A stretch of DNA of 64,000 nucleotides from Elusimicrobiota bacterium (GCA_041660925.1 JBAZVI010000004.1:124001-188000); one strand, 5' to 3'. Positions 25,373-34,641 are shown, counted from the stretch's first letter. Translations and numbers: made by a program. Notes: a model not told the origin generated them from the letters alone.

Positions 25373-25768
25373 ATGGCCACGATCCTCGTCGTCGACGACG
25401 AGCCCGAGATCGTCACCCTGCTGCGCTTCGTCCTGGAGAAGGACGGGCACGTCATCCTCGAGGCGGGCAACGGACTGGTCGCGCTCGAGCGCCTCGGCGT
25501 CGAGCCGCCGACGCAGGCCGCGCCGCGCCCGGACCTCATCATCCTCGACATCATGATGCCGGTCATGGACGGCTACACGCTCAACAGCCGCCTCCAGCGC
25601 GAGGAGAAGACCCGCGCGATCCCGATCCTCGTGCTCACGGCCAAGGGCCAGAAGATGCGCGACCTCTTCGAGATGGCCCCCAACGTCGCCGCCTACGTCC
25701 AGAAGCCGTTCGACCCGAAGATGCTGCGCGAGCTCATCGGCGGCATCCTCTCGGGCAAACGGAACTGA
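25373..25768 (+). CDS. Single-domain CheY-like response regulator (third of three)
   Basis: A 131-residue receiver with ILVVDDEPE, LIILDIMMPVMDGYT, ILVLTAKG and YVQKPFDP; all four key residues are kept. It is more like the first than the second copy. The ATG at 25373 was preferred to an overlapping GTG six bases upstream because all three copies then start with the same MA-ILVVDDE layout. The lysS gene follows after 43 bases. Confidence 0.92.
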   Translation: MATILVVDDEPEIVTLLRFVLEKDGHVILEAGNGLVALERLGVEPPTQAAPRPDLIILDIMMPVMDGYTLNSRLQREEKTRAIPILVLTAKGQKMRDLFEMAPNVAAYVQKPFDPKMLRELIGGILSGKRN

Positions 25769-25811
25769 GAGACACGCCCGCACCCCGGGCCCCCTCCGCA
25801 AAGGAACATCC

Positions 25812-27344
25812 ATGGAAGACGAGATCCTCAAGGGCAAGCAGGACAAGGTCCGCGAGCTGCGCGCGCGCGGCGTCGACGTCTACCCGCCGCGCTGGAAGCG
25901 CACCCACTCCGTCGCGGAGGTCCGCGCCCTCTGCGCGCCGCTCACGGAGCAGAACAAGAGCGCCGAGAAGGTCCGCATCGCGGGACGCCTCGTCCAGATC
26001 CGCGCGATGGGCAAGGCCTCCTTCGCCCACATCCTCGACGGCGGAGAGAAGCTCCAGGTCTACCTGAAGAAGGACGTGCTCGGGCCCGAGGCCTATTCCC
26101 TCTTCTCCAAGGACATGCACGTCGGGGACTTCGTCGGCGTCGAGGGCCCCGTGTTCCACACGAAGACCGGCGAGGTCACCGTCGAGGTCGACGCGCTGAC
26201 CATGCTCGCCAAGGCCCTGCGCCCCCTGCCCGAGAAATGGCACGGACTCAAGGACACCGACGCGCGCTACCGCCGCCGCCACCTCGACCTCATCGCGAAC
26301 CCCGACGCGCGGCGCAAGTTCACCCAGCGCTCGCTGCTCATCTCGGCCATCCGGCGCGAGCTCGACGCCACGGGCTTCCTCGAGGTCGAGACGCCGGTGC
26401 TCCTGCCGCAGGCCGGCGGAGCCACCGCGACCCCCTTCGAGACCTTCCACCGCGCGCTCGACCGCAAGCTCGTGCTCCGCATCGCCACCGAGCTCTACCT
26501 CAAGCGCCTCATCATCGGCGGGTTCGACCGGGTCTACGAGATCGGCCGCATCTTCCGCAACGAAGGCATCGACACCCGGCACAACCCCGAGTTCACGATG
26601 CTCGAGGCCTACCAGTCCTACGCCGACTACAACGACATGGCCGCGCTCTTCGAGCGCGTCGTCGCGGCCGCGGCGAAGGCCATCGGCATCGAGAGCGTCG
26701 AGTACCGGGGCTCCCAGATCTCGCTGAAGCCCCCCTTCCGCCGCCTCGACCTGCCGACGGCCTGGAAGGAGCGCTGCGGCTCGGACATCCACGAGGTCCT
26801 CGAGCGCAAGTCCTTCCGCCGCCCCGCGCTGCTGAAGCTCGGGGAGCGGCTCGGCATCGCGGCCGGGCCCGAGACGCCCAGCGCCAAGGTCTTCGAGCGG
26901 ATCTTCGACGAGAAGATCCTCCCCGACCTGATGCAGCCGACCTTCGTGATGAACTATCCGACGGCGATCACCCCGCTGGCGAAGTGCGTGCCCGGCGATG
27001 AATCGCTCGTCGAGCGCTTCGAGTGCTTCATCGGCACCGAGGAGGTCGCCAACGCCTACACCGAGCTCAACGACCCGCTCGACCAGCGCGAGCGCTTCGA
27101 GGAGCAGGCCCGCCAGAAGGCCGGAGGCCACGACGAGGCCGAGATGCTCGACGAGGACTTCGTGCAGGCGATGGAGGTCGGCATGCCCCCGACCGGCGGC
27201 ATCGGCTTCGGCGTCGACCGCCTGACCATGGTCCTGACCGGCACCCCCTCCATCCGCGAGGTCGTGCTCTTCCCGGCGCTCAAGGACGAGGCCCCCGAGG
27301 CCGACGACGCCCCGGAGCAGACGGAGGCGGCGAAGACGGCGTGA
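25812..27344 (+). CDS. lysS: Lysine-tRNA ligase, class II
   Basis: A 510-residue aminoacyl-tRNA synthetase that charges tRNA-Lys. The N-terminal OB-fold anticodon-binding domain (about 50-150) is followed by the class II core with motif 2 (RIFRNEGIDTRHNPEFTMLE) and motif 3 (GGIGFGVDRLTM). FIGTEEVANAYTELNDP is also typical of bacterial LysS. The C-terminus has an acidic, Ala-rich tail after the core, beyond the usual end. The TGA overlaps the GTG start of the lipoprotein exporter gene, so they are coupled. Confidence 0.96.
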   Translation: MEDEILKGKQDKVRELRARGVDVYPPRWKRTHSVAEVRALCAPLTEQNKSAEKVRIAGRLVQIRAMGKASFAHILDGGEKLQVYLKKDVLGPEAYSLFSKDMHVGDFVGVEGPVFHTKTGEVTVEVDALTMLAKALRPLPEKWHGLKDTDARYRRRHLDLIANPDARRKFTQRSLLISAIRRELDATGFLEVETPVLLPQAGGATATPFETFHRALDRKLVLRIATELYLKRLIIGGFDRVYEIGRIFRNEGIDTRHNPEFTMLEAYQSYADYNDMAALFERVVAAAAKAIGIESVEYRGSQISLKPPFRRLDLPTAWKERCGSDIHEVLERKSFRRPALLKLGERLGIAAGPETPSAKVFERIFDEKILPDLMQPTFVMNYPTAITPLAKCVPGDESLVERFECFIGTEEVANAYTELNDPLDQRERFEEQARQKAGGHDEAEMLDEDFVQAMEVGMPPTGGIGFGVDRLTMVLTGTPSIREVVLFPALKDEAPEADDAPEQTEAAKTA

Positions 27345-28558
27345 GCTTCGAGCTCTTCGTCGCCCTGCGCTACCTCCAGTCCCGCCGCAAGGGGCTCTTC
27401 GCGCTCGTCACCACCCTCATCGGGGTCGCCGGGGTCGCCGTGGGCGTCGCCGCGCTCCTGACGACGCTCTCGGTGATGAACGGCTTCCAGAGCGACATCC
27501 GCAAGAAGATCGTCGGGGCCCAGGCCCACCTCCTCGTGCTCGGCCGCATGGACGGCGGCCGCCTGGCCGAGGCCGAGAAGGCCCTCGCCGCGCGCGCCGA
27601 CGTCGCCGCGACCGCCCCCTTCGTGGTCGGGCAGGCCATCGTCACCTACGCGGGCGGCTCGACCGGGGTCGTGCTCAAGGGCGTGGACCCCGCCCGCGAG
27701 CCGGGGGTCAACGACCTCCTCAAGTCGCTCACCGCCGGCTCCTGGGAAGGGCTCTCGGGCGGGAAGACTCCCGGGGTCGTGCTCGGCGAGGAGCTCGCCC
27801 GCGGCCTGGGCGCCTGGATCGGCGACGAGGTCGTGCTCGTCTCCCCGCAGGGCCTCGACACCCCCATGGGGCTCATCCCCGCGCTCAAGCGCTTCCGGGT
27901 CCAAGGCGTCCTGCGCACCGGCTACTACGAATACGACAGCGCGACCGCCTACGCCTCGATCGCGGACGCCGCCGCCTTCCTGAAGACCCCGGGAGGGGTC
28001 TCCGGGGTCGGGGCCCGCCTGAAGGACATCACCCGCGCGGACCGGGCCGCCGCCGAGCTCCAGCGCGCGCTGGGCCTCTCCTACTCCGTGCGCTCCTACT
28101 CCCAGCTCAACCGCACCCTCTTCGCCGCCCTCAAGCTCGAGAAGTACGTCATGTTCCTCATCCTCGCCCTCATCATCCTCGTCGCCTCGCTCAACATCGC
28201 CTCCAACCTCATCCTCCTCGGCACCGAGAAGCTGCGCGACGTGGGGCTGCTCATGGCGATGGGCGCGACGCCGCGCCAGGCCCGCGGGATCTTCCTGCGG
28301 GTCGGCGCCCTCATCGGCGCGGTGGGCGTCGGCACGGGCCTGCTGCTGGGGATGGCGCTCTGCTGGGTCATCTGGCGCTACCCCATCGTCGAGCTCCCCG
28401 CCGACATCTACTACCTCTCGCGCGTCCCGGTCGACGTGCAGCCGCTCGACGTCGTCGTCGTCTCGGGCTGCGCGCTCGCCCTCGCCCTGCTCGCGACCCT
28501 CTACCCGGCCTGGCGCGCCTCCCGCGTGGACCCCGTGGAGGCCATCCACTATGGCTAG
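27341..28558 (+). CDS. lolC: Lipoprotein-releasing ABC transporter permease LolC/LolE
   Basis: A 405-residue inner-membrane protein. An N-terminal helix (LVTTLIGVAGVAVGVAALLT) precedes a periplasmic MacB-like domain (about 45-260), then three helices at the C-terminus, the FtsX topology. The NGFQSDIRKKIVGAQAHLLV and DVGLLMAMGA segments are typical of LolC/LolE. The complex extracts lipoproteins from the inner membrane and hands them to LolA. Only one permease gene is present beside lolD, so it may work as a homodimer (LolF-like). The start is GTG 27341, overlapping the lysS stop. A hairpin separates it from lolD. Confidence 0.9.
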   Translation: MSFELFVALRYLQSRRKGLFALVTTLIGVAGVAVGVAALLTTLSVMNGFQSDIRKKIVGAQAHLLVLGRMDGGRLAEAEKALAARADVAATAPFVVGQAIVTYAGGSTGVVLKGVDPAREPGVNDLLKSLTAGSWEGLSGGKTPGVVLGEELARGLGAWIGDEVVLVSPQGLDTPMGLIPALKRFRVQGVLRTGYYEYDSATAYASIADAAAFLKTPGGVSGVGARLKDITRADRAAAELQRALGLSYSVRSYSQLNRTLFAALKLEKYVMFLILALIILVASLNIASNLILLGTEKLRDVGLLMAMGATPRQARGIFLRVGALIGAVGVGTGLLLGMALCWVIWRYPIVELPADIYYLSRVPVDVQPLDVVVVSGCALALALLATLYPAWRASRVDPVEAIHYG

Positions 28559-28620
28559 CTTGGGAAATCCGGCGCCCGACCTCGCCTCTCTCCGCCTCCC
28601 CGTGCGCCGGATCTCCCAAG
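28559..28620 (+). repeat. Inverted repeat between lolC and lolD
   Basis: Arms at 28559-28575 and 28604-28620 are complementary at 16 of 17 positions (CTTGGGA-ATCCGGCGC). The left arm begins directly after the lolC TAG. There is no T-run, so it is more likely an RNA-processing or attenuation hairpin than a classic terminator, because lolD lies in the same direction 32 bases later. Confidence 0.7.
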
Positions 28621-28651
28621 GGGACTTGCGGACGCGGAAAGGCCGCTTCTA

Positions 28652-29362
28652 ATGGATAAGATTCCTCTCCCCCAAGAATCCCTGATACCCGCCATCGAGG
28701 CGCGGGGACTGCGCAAGTCCTATCCGCAGGCGAACTTCCCCCTCGAGGTCCTGCGCGGCGTCGACCTCGCGGTGCGACCCGGGGAGATGGTCGCGCTCCT
28801 GGGGCCCAGCGGCTCGGGGAAGTCCACGCTCCTGAACCTCCTCGGGCTCATGGACGCGCCGAGCGCGGGCGAGGTGCTCCTGCGCGGCCGCCCGACGGTC
28901 GGCGCGGACGCGGAGGCGCGCGCGCGCCTGCGGCTCTCCGGGGCCGGCTTCGTCTTCCAGTTCGACTCCCTGCTGCCCGAGTTCACCGTCCTCGAGAACG
29001 TGACCATGCCCGCGCGCATCGCGGGCGACGCGGCCGCCGCCGCCGAGGTCCGCGCGCGGCGGCTCCTCGCGCTGCTCGACATCCTCCCGCTCGCCGAACG
29101 CCTCCCGGCCACCCTCTCGGGCGGAGAGCGCCAGCGCGCGGCCATCGCGCGCGCCCTGCTGCGCGGCGCGGCGGTCCTGCTCGCCGACGAGCCGACCGGG
29201 AACCTCGACCGCCGCAACGGCGAGACGGTCTTCGCCAAGGTCCGCGAGCTCGCCGACACCCTGGGAGTCGCCGTGGTCCTCGCCACCCACAACCGGGAGG
29301 ACGTCTCCCGCTACGCCACGCGGGTCGTGGAGCTGAGAGACGGAAGGCTCGAGGCGCCATGA
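28652..29362 (+). CDS. lolD: Lipoprotein-releasing ABC transporter ATPase LolD
   Basis: A 236-residue ABC ATPase. Walker A is GPSGSGKST, the Q-loop FVFQFDSLLPEFTVLENV, the signature LSGGERQR, Walker B AVLLADEP with the D-loop GNLD, and the switch histidine in ATHN. Length and motifs match LolD, which powers lipoprotein release by the LolC/LolE permease. Several lipobox proteins in this window would use it. It overlaps the aminotransferase gene by four bases (ATGA). Confidence 0.92.
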   Translation: MDKIPLPQESLIPAIEARGLRKSYPQANFPLEVLRGVDLAVRPGEMVALLGPSGSGKSTLLNLLGLMDAPSAGEVLLRGRPTVGADAEARARLRLSGAGFVFQFDSLLPEFTVLENVTMPARIAGDAAAAAEVRARRLLALLDILPLAERLPATLSGGERQRAAIARALLRGAAVLLADEPTGNLDRRNGETVFAKVRELADTLGVAVVLATHNREDVSRYATRVVELRDGRLEAP

Positions 29363-30228
29363 AGATCTACGTCGACGGGGAGTTCGTGGACAGGGAGAAG
29401 GCCAAGGTCTCCGTCTTCGACCACGGGCTCCTGTACGGCGACGGGGTCTTCGAGGGCATCCGCGCCTACGGCGGGCGCGTCTTCCGCCTCGAGGAGCACC
29501 TGCGCCGCCTCTACGCCTCCGCCCGCGCCATCCAGCTCGAGATCCCGCTCCCGCCGGAGCGGATGAAGGAGGTCGTCCTCGAGTCCCTCCGGGTCAACGG
29601 CCACCCGGACGCCTACGTCCGCCTGCTCGTCACCCGCGGCGTCGGCGACCTGGGACTCGACATGCGCAAGTGCCCGAAGCCGACCGTGGTCTGCATCGCC
29701 GGGAAGATCGGCCTCTACCCCGCGGAGGCCTACGCGAAGGGCCTCAAGGTCCTCACGGCCTCGCTGCGCCGCTTCGGCCACGACCAGCTGAGCCCCTCGA
29801 TCAAGTCCCTGAACTACCTGAACAACGTCCTCGCCCGCGCCGAGGCCGTCCACGGCGGCTGCGAGGAGGCCCTGCTCCTCGACCGCGAGGGCTTCGTCGC
29901 GGAATGCAGCGCCGACAACGTCTTCTGCGTCCGCGCCGGGCGCCTTCTCACCCCGCCGCCCGCCGCCTGCATCCTCGTGGGCGTGACCCGCGACGCCGTG
30001 CTCGAGCTCGGGCGCGGCCTCGGGCTCGAGGTCCGCGAGGAGCTCTTCCTCCCGGACGAGCTCTACCGCTCCGAGGAGGTCTTCCTCACCGGCACCGGCG
30101 CCGAGATCGTCGGCGTCCGCATGCTCGACGGACGCCTCATCGGCGACGGGAAGGTCGGCCCGGTGACGCGCCGCCTCACCGAGGCCTTCCGCGCGCTGAC
30201 GGAAAAAGAGGGGACGCCCGTCGCCTGA
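29359..30228 (+). CDS. ilvE: Branched-chain amino-acid aminotransferase (class IV)
   Basis: A 289-residue PLP enzyme that swaps the amino group between leucine, isoleucine or valine and 2-oxoglutarate. YGDGVFEGIRAYGGRVFRLEEHLRRL is the class IV opening (shown here as a description of positions 23-48). The PLP lysine is in IKSLNYLNNVLA, followed by ECSADNVF and LTGTGAEIVGV. The length suits bacterial IlvE; a D-amino-acid or aminodeoxychorismate activity cannot be excluded because the family is mixed. It begins by ATGA overlap with lolD and is eight bases before mcsA. Confidence 0.85.
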   Translation: MKIYVDGEFVDREKAKVSVFDHGLLYGDGVFEGIRAYGGRVFRLEEHLRRLYASARAIQLEIPLPPERMKEVVLESLRVNGHPDAYVRLLVTRGVGDLGLDMRKCPKPTVVCIAGKIGLYPAEAYAKGLKVLTASLRRFGHDQLSPSIKSLNYLNNVLARAEAVHGGCEEALLLDREGFVAECSADNVFCVRAGRLLTPPPAACILVGVTRDAVLELGRGLGLEVREELFLPDELYRSEEVFLTGTGAEIVGVRMLDGRLIGDGKVGPVTRRLTEAFRALTEKEGTPVA

Positions 30229-30235
30229 AGACTCC

Positions 30236-30715
30236 ATGCTCTGCTCCCGCTGCCAGAAGAACCCCGCCGGCGTCCACGTCCAGCAGATCGTCAACAACCA
30301 GCTGACCCAGCTCCACCTCTGCGCCGAGTGCGCCGAGCTCGCGGAGCTCCCCGGCTCCGGGGCCGCCCCCATCTTCGAGCTGCTCGCCAAGCTCGGCGGC
30401 CTGCCCTCGGGCCGCCCGGCGCGCGCGAAAGAACCCGCCTGCCGCTCCTGCGGCCTGCGCTACGAAGAGTTCCGCAAGACGGGGATGCTCGGCTGCCCCG
30501 GCTGCTACGAGAGCTTCGCCCCTCAGCTCTCGGAGGTGCTCCGCAACATCCAGGGCTCCGTGCGCCATCACGGCAAGCGCCCGGGCGCTCCCGCGCCGAA
30601 AAAGGGACGCGAGGACGCCGCGAAGCTGCGCGAGAAGCTCAAGGCCGCCGTCGCGGCCGAGGACTTCGAGGAGGCCGCCCGCTTGCGCGACCTCCTGAAG
30701 GGCCTGGAGCGCTGA
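30236..30715 (+). CDS. mcsA: McsA-like zinc protein, activator of the arginine kinase
   Basis: A 159-residue protein. CSRCQKNPAGVHV and LCAEC give the first cysteine pairs, and CRSCG with CPGCYESF the second, forming two zinc-finger-like modules. The C-terminal 40 residues hold a UVR-type motif (LREKLKAAVAAEDFEEAARLRD). This is the build of McsA, which in Bacillus activates the protein arginine kinase McsB and links it to ClpC. The mcsB gene overlaps its last base (TGATG). No ctsR or clpC is next to it. Confidence 0.88.
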   Translation: MLCSRCQKNPAGVHVQQIVNNQLTQLHLCAECAELAELPGSGAAPIFELLAKLGGLPSGRPARAKEPACRSCGLRYEEFRKTGMLGCPGCYESFAPQLSEVLRNIQGSVRHHGKRPGAPAPKKGREDAAKLREKLKAAVAAEDFEEAARLRDLLKGLER

Positions 30716-31761
30716 TGCAGCTCAACAACATGCTGCGCTTCAAGATGGGCTGGGCCGACCCCACGGGCACGCACCACGACGTCGTCCTCTCCTCGCGCGT
30801 GCGCCTGGCCCGCAACCTCAACGGGAGGCCCTTCCCCGGCCGCGCCGCCCCCGCCGTCCTCGGCGAGGTCCTGGCCGAGGTCCTGGCGGCCGCGCGCAAG
30901 GCGAAGTCCCTCGCCAAGGCCGCCCTCATCCGCCTCGAGGACGTCGACGCGGTGGACCGCCTCTTCCTCATCGAGCGACATCTCATCAGCCGGAACCTCG
31001 CCGCGGTCCCCGCGGGCCGCGCGGTGCTCGTCGGCGAGCGCGAGACGCTCAGCACCATGATCAACGAAGAGGACCACCTGCGCCTGCAGGGCGTCGATTC
31101 CGGCCTCTGCCTCGGGCCGCTCGCCGCCCGCGTGAGCGCCCTCGACGACGAGCTCTCCCGCGCCCTCGACTTCGCGGTGCACCCCGAGTGGGGCTACCTG
31201 GCCGCCTGCCCGACCAATACGGGGACCGGGATGCGGGCCTCCTGCCTCGTCCACCTCCCCGGCCTCGCCCTGGCCGGCCGCATCGACCGCGTCCTCGACG
31301 GCCTCTCGCGGCTCGGCGTGGTCGTCCGGGGCCTCTATGGGGAAGGCACCAAGGTCATGGGCGACTTCTACCAGGTCTCCAACTCGACCACGCTGGGCCC
31401 CTCCGAGGAGGCCACCGCCGCCTCGGTCACGAAGGTCGTCGGGACGCTCGTCCACAGCGAGCTCGAGGCCCGCAAAGGCCTCGCCGAACGCGAGCGCCCC
31501 CGCCTCGAGGACCTCGTCTACCGCTCGCTGGGGGCGCTCCAGAACTCCCGGGTCATGAGCTTCGAGGAGACCGTCCACCACCTCTCCTTCGTCCGTCTGG
31601 CGCTCTCCCTGGGCTGGAAGGTCCCCGCCGACCTCGAGACGGTCAACGAGCTCGCCGTCCTCGTGCGCCCGGGCCACATGCAGATGGTGGCCGGACGGGT
31701 CCTGGAGCCCGTCGAGCGCGACGAGCTGCGCGCCGCCCTTCTGCGCAGGAAGTTCGCCTGA
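30715..31761 (+). CDS. mcsB: Protein arginine kinase McsB
   Basis: A 348-residue member of the phosphagen-kinase family. VLSSRVRLARN gives ATP-binding arginines, INEEDHLRLQ the conserved acidic loop and ACPTNTGTGMRAS the cysteine-bearing active-site loop. The length matches bacterial McsB, which lacks the long N-terminal domain of eukaryotic arginine kinases. It phosphorylates protein arginines, tagging damaged proteins for ClpCP or altering regulators. The McsA partner lies directly upstream with a one-base overlap. Confidence 0.93.
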   Translation: MQLNNMLRFKMGWADPTGTHHDVVLSSRVRLARNLNGRPFPGRAAPAVLGEVLAEVLAAARKAKSLAKAALIRLEDVDAVDRLFLIERHLISRNLAAVPAGRAVLVGERETLSTMINEEDHLRLQGVDSGLCLGPLAARVSALDDELSRALDFAVHPEWGYLAACPTNTGTGMRASCLVHLPGLALAGRIDRVLDGLSRLGVVVRGLYGEGTKVMGDFYQVSNSTTLGPSEEATAASVTKVVGTLVHSELEARKGLAERERPRLEDLVYRSLGALQNSRVMSFEETVHHLSFVRLALSLGWKVPADLETVNELAVLVRPGHMQMVAGRVLEPVERDELRAALLRRKFA

Positions 31762-31903
31762 TTCCGCCGGCCGCCCCCCTACCCACCAAACGCTTAAAAT
31801 GCTCTAATAGTAAAGGAAGGATCGTGGGTCGTATAGCCCAGATTTTGACCGGACGTCGGGCCCTGCCGGTCGCACGATCACCAAGTCCGTACACGAGAGA
31901 GAC

Positions 31904-32296
31904 ATGCCCATGAAACTGCCGAACCGCACGAAGAAGGTGACCGCGGACTTCGCGTCCTCGATCGCCTCGACCTTCACCTCCGCCGCGAAGTCCGCGGTCG
32001 AGAAGCCCAAGAAGGCCGTCGCCGCGAAGACGAAGACGCAGGTCGAAGTCCAGTACCCCCAGGAAGGCGAGAAGGTCTACAAGGGCCACTACGCCATCCG
32101 CGTCGACGTCGACGAGTCCCAGAACGTCCAGATCTCCATCAACAACGGCGACTGGCAGAGCTGCCGCGAAGCGTGCGGCCACTTCTGGTTCGACTGGTAC
32201 CCGGCCGAGGCCGGCTCGTTCCGCATCGTCGCGAAGGCGACCCTGCAGGACGGCCGCGAGTCGAAGTCGGTCATCCGCAACTGCAAGGTCATTTAA
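31904..32296 (+). CDS. Small Lys-rich protein with an Ig-like/CBM-like domain
   Basis: A 130-residue protein without a signal peptide. Residues 1-50 are rich in Lys, Ala, Ser and Thr. Residues about 50-130 have a beta-sandwich pattern (VQYPQEGEKVYKGHYAIRV, ISINNGDWQSC, GHFWFDWYP) like glycogen-binding or Ig-like domains. Two cysteines in CREAC could form a disulfide. The function is unknown; binding to glucan or protein is possible. An in-frame ATG six bases later (31910) is an alternative start. A strong terminator follows at once, so it is a one-gene transcript. Confidence 0.62.
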   Translation: MPMKLPNRTKKVTADFASSIASTFTSAAKSAVEKPKKAVAAKTKTQVEVQYPQEGEKVYKGHYAIRVDVDESQNVQISINNGDWQSCREACGHFWFDWYPAEAGSFRIVAKATLQDGRESKSVIRNCKVI

Positions 32297-32314
32297 GCCG
32301 CTGAGGCGCCAGTA

Positions 32315-32360
32315 AAACACGCCGCCGCCCCGTTCCAGGGGTCGGCGGCGTGTTTCCTTT
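32315..32360 (+). terminator. Strong hairpin terminator
   Basis: Arm AAACACGCCGCCGCCCC (32315-32331), loop GTTCCA, arm GGGGTCGGCGGCGTGTTT (32338-32355) followed by CCTTT. The stem is nearly perfect. It sits between convergent genes and can serve both strands. Confidence 0.9.
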
Positions 32361-34641
32361 ATAGGGCCGGACGGGACGCCAGGAGGGACTTCAGGGCCTT
32401 CTCGGCCCGGGCGACGGTCTCCTCGATGCGGGCCTCGGCGTCGAGGTAGCCGTCCACGAGGGTCTCGCGCAGGCGCTCGAGGGAGACCGTCTTCAGGGAC
32501 GGCAGGTCCCCGGAGACGTCGGCCCGATGCTCCAGCTGCCAGCGCAGACCGTAATCGCCGCGGGAGCGCTCCAGGAAATCGCGTTCGGCCGCGGGCAGCG
32601 CGTCCCGGCGCCGCAGCTCCGCCTCGATGCGCGAGACGAGGCGCAGGGTCTCGGCCGCGAAGAAGCGCCAGGACGGCAGGTCCGTGTAGATCCTCCGGAT
32701 GATGCGCCGGAAGTTCCGGGGGTCCTCCCTCAGGCGGTCCGCGGCCTCGCGCTCGTCCTGATCGAGCTCGCCGGGGTAGCCCGGCTCGCGCAGGGCCTTC
32801 TCGACCGTGTAGAGGGCCTCGGCGGTATAGGCCTCGATCTCGTCGTCCTGCGTGAACACCATCAGGGCTCCGCGTTCGCGCCTCCAGGCGTACTGCCCGT
32901 GATGGGTCGCCTCGTGCACGAAGGAGGGCGCCAGGCGCCGCGCGAGGCGCCGCTGGAGGGCGGGCTCGGAGAGGAGCGCCCGCTTCTCCACGCCCTCGAC
33001 GCGCAGCCATTCCAGGACCGCCTCCACGCTCAAGGCCATCTCCCCCGGAGGGCGGTAGAAGGCCTTCATCCCCGGGGTGGACCGCACGCTCAGCGCGGGG
33101 AACTCCGCGTGCCGATAGAACTCGAGGATGCCCTCTCCGGCGAGCGTCCCTCCAAGCTCGGCCAGGAGCGCCTCGCGCAGCCGCTCCGACAGCCGCGACA
33201 GCTCCTCAGGCGAGAAAGACTCCCCCGTGCGCGCGTCGCGGTGCTGTTCGACCGCGCCCGAGAGCTCCTTCCCCAGCAGCTCCTCGCGTCCCTTGAGCAG
33301 GCGGGCGAGCCGCTCGAGCCGCTCGCCCAGCGGCCCCGTGCCCTCGAGCTCGCGCAGGGCGCCCTCCAGCGCGGCGTCCTCCCCCTCGCGCAGCCGGGCC
33401 TCGAGGGCTCGGCGCAGCGAGAGAAGCGTCCTCGCCTGCTCCACGCGGCGGTAGAGGCGGCTCTGCGCGTCGCCCGACAGGAACGGCTGGACGGCGGAGA
33501 ACCGGGCGGCCATGGCGGCGACCTCCCCCTCCTCGATCGCGGGGACGAGCTTCTCCAGCTCGTCGCGCTCCCTCCACGCCCAGCCGGAGACGGCGTCGGC
33601 GCGGTCCTTGAGGGCGAGCGCGGACCAGCCCCCCTCCCCGCGCCCCTTCGCCTCGAGCCACGCCTTCTGCGCGGGCAGCAGCGTTCCCCACTCGAGGACC
33701 GCGCGGCGGACAAGGTCCAGGCGGGCCGGGAGGCGGAGCGCCGTCCAGGCCAGCAGACCGGGGACCTCCGAGAGCTCCCCGAGCTCGCGGGCGACGGAGC
33801 CGGGCGCCATGCGCAGGAGCAGCGCGGCCCGCAGCTCCCCGGGGTCGCGATGGAGTTCCAGGAGCTCGCGCAGGTCGTCGAGAAGGTTGGCGCGGAGCAG
33901 GAGGCCGGCCCCGCGGGAAGGATCCTTCTCCAGCAGAAGGAGCAGATCCGCATCGGTGAGGAGTCGGGCCGCGGCGGCGGGATCGAGCGCGGCGAGGGCC
34001 TTCTCATCCTCCGCGGAGACCGCCGGCACGGCCGCGTCCTCCTCCGGGAGGCCCAGCGCGGAGGCCGTCGCGCGGGCGGCGTCGCCGACGCGGACCTCGC
34101 GCAGCGCGCGCAGGCGCGAGCCCGCCGCGTCGAAGGCCGCGTGGACGGCCGTCCACTCTCCATCGTCGAGGTAGATCCTCCCGGGTCCGACGTAGCGCCC
34201 CAGGCGGCCGCGCAGGTCCGCGAGCGCCCGCTCCGGGAGGCCCGGCGCGGCGGCCTGCGCGGCCAGCGCGAGGGCCCGGGCCCGCTCCTGCGCCACGAGT
34301 CCGGCGGTCACGCCCAGCCGCCCCTCAGCGGAAAGCGCCTGGAACGCCGAGGGGTCGAGCCCGAGAGAGCTCAGGGAGACGGCCAGCTCCCGCAGAGGAG
34401 GGTCCGCGAGGACCTTTCGCGGAGACTGTTCGAAGAGCGGGACGAGGAGCCCCTGCGTCGCCGTCGGAAAAGCCGGAGCGAGCAGCCCGCCCTGAGCGTG
34501 CAGGGCCGCCGCCCAGGAGTAGAGGCCCGCCGCGTTCGGAACGCCGGCGGCCGCGAAGCTCGCGCGCACCGGTACGGCGCGGGTCTGCGCGCGCGCCGAC
34601 GGCGCGAAGACGAGGAGAAGGAGGAGCGCGCTGCGCAGCAT
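32359..34641 (-). CDS. Large exported protein with HExxH motif, putative metallopeptidase
   Basis: A 760-residue protein with a signal peptide (residues 3-18, cleavage near ARAQT). Most of the chain is helical, rich in Leu, Arg, Glu and Ala. The key feature is FVHEATHH (His576, Glu577, His580), a HExxH zinc motif, with candidate third ligand Glu in DDEIEAYTAEA about 21-25 residues later, which fits a gluzincin-type arrangement. The last 120 residues are charged helices. I do not recognise the family. A zinc peptidase acting in the envelope is the likeliest idea; substrates are unknown. A second exported HExxH protein (44636) has a similar style but no obvious similarity in sequence. Confidence 0.66.
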   Translation of the reverse strand: MLRSALLLLLVFAPSARAQTRAVPVRASFAAAGVPNAAGLYSWAAALHAQGGLLAPAFPTATQGLLVPLFEQSPRKVLADPPLRELAVSLSSLGLDPSAFQALSAEGRLGVTAGLVAQERARALALAAQAAAPGLPERALADLRGRLGRYVGPGRIYLDDGEWTAVHAAFDAAGSRLRALREVRVGDAARATASALGLPEEDAAVPAVSAEDEKALAALDPAAAARLLTDADLLLLLEKDPSRGAGLLLRANLLDDLRELLELHRDPGELRAALLLRMAPGSVARELGELSEVPGLLAWTALRLPARLDLVRRAVLEWGTLLPAQKAWLEAKGRGEGGWSALALKDRADAVSGWAWRERDELEKLVPAIEEGEVAAMAARFSAVQPFLSGDAQSRLYRRVEQARTLLSLRRALEARLREGEDAALEGALRELEGTGPLGERLERLARLLKGREELLGKELSGAVEQHRDARTGESFSPEELSRLSERLREALLAELGGTLAGEGILEFYRHAEFPALSVRSTPGMKAFYRPPGEMALSVEAVLEWLRVEGVEKRALLSEPALQRRLARRLAPSFVHEATHHGQYAWRRERGALMVFTQDDEIEAYTAEALYTVEKALREPGYPGELDQDEREAADRLREDPRNFRRIIRRIYTDLPSWRFFAAETLRLVSRIEAELRRRDALPAAERDFLERSRGDYGLRWQLEHRADVSGDLPSLKTVSLERLRETLVDGYLDAEARIEETVARAEKALKSLLASRPAL

